Positions 62,208-64,000 of a stretch of DNA of 64,000 bases are shown here, in pieces; position 1 is the first letter of the stretch, and each line of letters starts with the position of its first letter. Source of the stretch: Modestobacter roseus (lineage in GTDB: Bacteria > Actinomycetota > Actinomycetes > Mycobacteriales > Geodermatophilaceae); NCBI RefSeq assembly GCF_007994135.1, contig NZ_VLKF01000001.1, positions 434,001 to 498,000 on the forward strand. Direction: 5' to 3'. A model generated the notes under the pieces. The model had not been told where the DNA came from, searched no databases, and saw only the letters and a list, made by a program, of their open reading frames with translations. The translations under genes and the position numbers were made by a program.

Positions 62208-63170
62208 GTGCACGACGGCAGCCGGATCGGGCTGGTCCTGCACCCGCACCGCGACTGCTCCGGGGCGGCCACCCAGGTCGCGACCTGGACCAGCACGCAC
62301 GACGTGGAGCTGGTCGCCGCGGCCGACGACGTCCACCGGCTGGCCCTGACCGGGGTCACGCCGGTGGCGCCGACCGAGCTCGCGGACAGCTGCGACGGGA
62401 TCATCGCCCTCGGCGGTGACGGCACGCTGCTCGGCGCCATGCGGCTGGTCGCCGGCCGGCCGGTGCCGGTGCTCGGGGTGAACTTCGGGCGGCTGGGCTT
62501 CCTCACCGAGGTGGAGGGCCGCGAGCTCGACGCCGCGCTCACCGCGATGGCCGAGGGCCGGTCGACCATCGAGTCGCGCAGCTGCCTGGTGGTCCGGGGT
62601 CCGGGCTGGGAGACGGTCGCCTTCAACGACGTCGTGCTGGCCCGGGTGCCGGGGGAGGGGATGGTCGACGCGACGCTCTCGGTGGCCGGCCGCCGGTACG
62701 GGCACTACCGCAGCGACGCCCTGATCATCGCCACCCCGATGGGGTCGACCGCCTACAGCTTCGCCGCGGGTGGGCCGGTGATGTCCCCGGGAGCGGAGGG
62801 CGTGCTGGTGACGCCGTCGGCGCCGCTGAACGGCATCGACCGCACCGTCGTCCTGGGCCCGCAGGAGCCGCTCAAGCTGACCCTGCCCGCCACCGCCGGC
62901 CGGCCGGCGGTGGAGGTCGACGGGCTGGTCCGCGGCCGGCTGGGACCGGGCGACGAGCTGCAGGTCTCCAGCCGCGCCGAAGCGGGGCTGCTGGTGCGCC
63001 TGGACGACTGGGCCGCCGCCGACCGCAGCCGGGTGAAGCTCTCGCTGCTGGACCTGCCACTGCTGCCGGAGGAGCTGGTCGAGCTGGTGCCCGAGGAGCT
63101 GCGTCGCCGGCAGCCCGGCGGCGTCTCCGAGCCCGGCGGCGGGCAGGCGGGCACTCAGGCCAGCGCGTAG
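62208..63170 (+). CDS. nadK: NAD kinase
   Basis: A 320-residue ATP-NAD kinase that makes NADP+. The signature GGDGT is at residues 69-73 (IIALGGDGTLLGAMR); NFGRLGFLTEVEG, FNDVVLARVPG and IIATPMGSTAYSFAAGGP are conserved motifs. The C-terminal ~30 residues are Gly/Pro-rich. The GTG at 62208 is only 3 nt after the oxidoreductase stop, so the two are co-transcribed. The last 16 nt overlap the end of the facing transglutaminase-like gene. Confidence 0.93.
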   Translation: MHDGSRIGLVLHPHRDCSGAATQVATWTSTHDVELVAAADDVHRLALTGVTPVAPTELADSCDGIIALGGDGTLLGAMRLVAGRPVPVLGVNFGRLGFLTEVEGRELDAALTAMAEGRSTIESRSCLVVRGPGWETVAFNDVVLARVPGEGMVDATLSVAGRRYGHYRSDALIIATPMGSTAYSFAAGGPVMSPGAEGVLVTPSAPLNGIDRTVVLGPQEPLKLTLPATAGRPAVEVDGLVRGRLGPGDELQVSSRAEAGLLVRLDDWAAADRSRVKLSLLDLPLLPEELVELVPEELRRRQPGGVSEPGGGQAGTQASA

Positions 63171-63940
63171 GGCTCCTGGCTCGGGGCGGGCAGCTCGCCG
63201 TCGACCGTGGCGGTGACCGTCATCGCGCCGAGGGTGGCCTGCCCGCCGAACAGCGACAGGAAGGCGGTGTCGGCGGCGTCGCGCCCCGAGCAGATGCGCA
63301 CCAGCGCCGACGTCGGCGCCAGCCGGGTGGCGTCGACGGTCCGCCACACGCCGTCGACGTCGGCCTCGACCACGGCGTGGAAGTCCATCGGGGACAGGCC
63401 CGGGGCGTAGACGGCGACCAGCCGGGCCGGCACCTCCAGGGCACGCAGCAGCGTGACGGTCAGGTGCGCGTAGTCGCGGCACACGCCCTGCCCGAGCAGC
63501 AGGGTGTCGACCGCGGTGTCGACCGGCCGGCTGGACCCGGCGGTGTAGACGAGCCGGTCGTGCACCCAGGCGGCGACCGCGGCCACCAGCTCCGCGCGCG
63601 GCAGCGACCGGTCGAACTCCGCGCCGGCGTAGCCCTCCAGCTGGTCCGAGGGGCAGTAGCGGCTGGGCCGGACGAACTCCGCCCACTCGGCCGGGGTCAC
63701 CGTGCGCGGCTCGCCGTCGCCGGTCACGTGCCCGGTGTAGGCGATCGTCGTCTCCCCGGCGGGCAGCTGCAGCCGGTGCACCCGAGCCCCGGGGACGGCG
63801 ATCTCTTCGGCCGCCACCGGCCGCCCGTCGCAGAGCACGGTGAGCTGCTCACCGGCCGGCGCGGCCAGCGCGACCTGCAGCAGTGCGGTCGCCGGGGCGG
63901 GGGAGGAGACGGTGAGCCGGCAGGCGACGTCGGTGCGCAT
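63155..63940 (-). CDS. transglutaminase-like domain protein
   Basis: A 261-residue protein with an N-terminal beta-sandwich region and a transglutaminase core of the bacterial peptidase-like type. The catalytic Cys is in LGQGVCRDYAHL, the His in PMDFHAVVEADV and the Asp in TVDATRLAP. Such proteins are usually cysteine peptidases or amidases. The ATG at 63940 is used. The 60 nt from 63941 to the window end contain nothing I can assign. Its stop lies 16 nt inside the convergent nadK gene. Confidence 0.88.
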   Translation of the reverse strand: MRTDVACRLTVSSPAPATALLQVALAAPAGEQLTVLCDGRPVAAEEIAVPGARVHRLQLPAGETTIAYTGHVTGDGEPRTVTPAEWAEFVRPSRYCPSDQLEGYAGAEFDRSLPRAELVAAVAAWVHDRLVYTAGSSRPVDTAVDTLLLGQGVCRDYAHLTVTLLRALEVPARLVAVYAPGLSPMDFHAVVEADVDGVWRTVDATRLAPTSALVRICSGRDAADTAFLSLFGGQATLGAMTVTATVDGELPAPSQEPYALA

Positions 63941-64000
63941 GGCCGCATCCTGACCGCCCCGTGTTGCGGGCGTGTGGCGCGCCGCCGGCACCGGGTCCGC

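Overview
The window is chromosomal DNA of a very high G+C actinobacterium. Most genes start with GTG. It carries a WhiB-family regulator, an F420 cofactor gene (fbiC), actinobacterial WhiB/BldD-type regulatory DNA and many partner-switching and c-di-GMP signalling proteins. The gene repertoire best fits a soil or rock-surface member of the Geodermatophilaceae (Blastococcus, Geodermatophilus or Modestobacter type). That placement is an inference from gene content, not from a marker gene. I see no insertion sequence, prophage, integrase, CRISPR array or rRNA. This is core and semi-core chromosome.

Layout. 1-4100: a truncated gene at the left edge, tRNA-Leu, two small conserved genes and a copper-resistance operon (CsoR-type repressor, copper chaperone, copper-exporting ATPase) with a visible operator and promoter. 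4100-15100: a TetR regulator, an EAL protein, a phosphatase/MFS pair, an aldo/keto reductase, an epimerase, a PAS-PP2C phosphatase, a frameshifted hydrolase and a frameshifted GGDEF-EAL-PAS protein. 15200-21900: isopentenyl diphosphate isomerase, a MEDS/HATPase anti-sigma-type protein, an FAD oxidoreductase, an OhrR-like MarR regulator, and a bacteriophytochrome fused to a PP2C phosphatase with its biliverdin-making heme oxygenase. 21950-25830: a PucR-type regulator divergent from the two-step proline oxidation genes. 25850-31410: gluconokinase, an MFS transporter, a GAF-ANTAR protein, tRNA-Lys, a lipoprotein L,D-transpeptidase, a DUF1353 protein and tRNA-His. 31460-35560: oligoribonuclease, an unrecognised polytopic membrane protein and a frameshifted membrane-anchored protein.

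35560-41850 is a leucine/branched acyl-CoA catabolic cluster (TetR regulator, carboxyltransferase, biotin carboxylase, acyl-CoA dehydrogenase), interrupted by a ferritin and a tiny cysteine-rich protein. 42190-46950 encodes a Pro/Thr-rich surface protein, an acetyltransferase-like protein and a secreted metallophosphoesterase. 47000-56530 holds a quinone reductase, whiB with a striking double-operator promoter, a DUF885 hydrolase, a secreted beta-helix protein, a LacI regulator and fbiC. 56700-60130 is an overlapping four-gene unit: ECF sigma factor, zinc-finger anti-sigma factor, ABC ATPase and ABC permease. The right end carries a flavin reductase, a disulfide oxidoreductase, NAD kinase and a transglutaminase-like protein.

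Common threads. Signalling is unusually dense: two PP2C/SpoIIE-type phosphatases, one HATPase anti-sigma protein, a red-light photoreceptor, two c-di-GMP enzymes, an ECF sigma/anti-sigma pair, an ANTAR protein and WhiB. The most notable non-coding signals are a 56-nt hairpin repeat present twice in convergent intergenic gaps with compensatory base changes, two GTNAC-N5-GTNAC inverted repeats flanking the whiB promoter, several long palindromes at convergent gene ends, and a recurring -10 hexamer placed 6-8 nt before start codons that suggests leaderless transcripts. Three genes each show an apparent single-base deletion in G/C-rich sequence. Either they are decayed genes or the assembly has errors.
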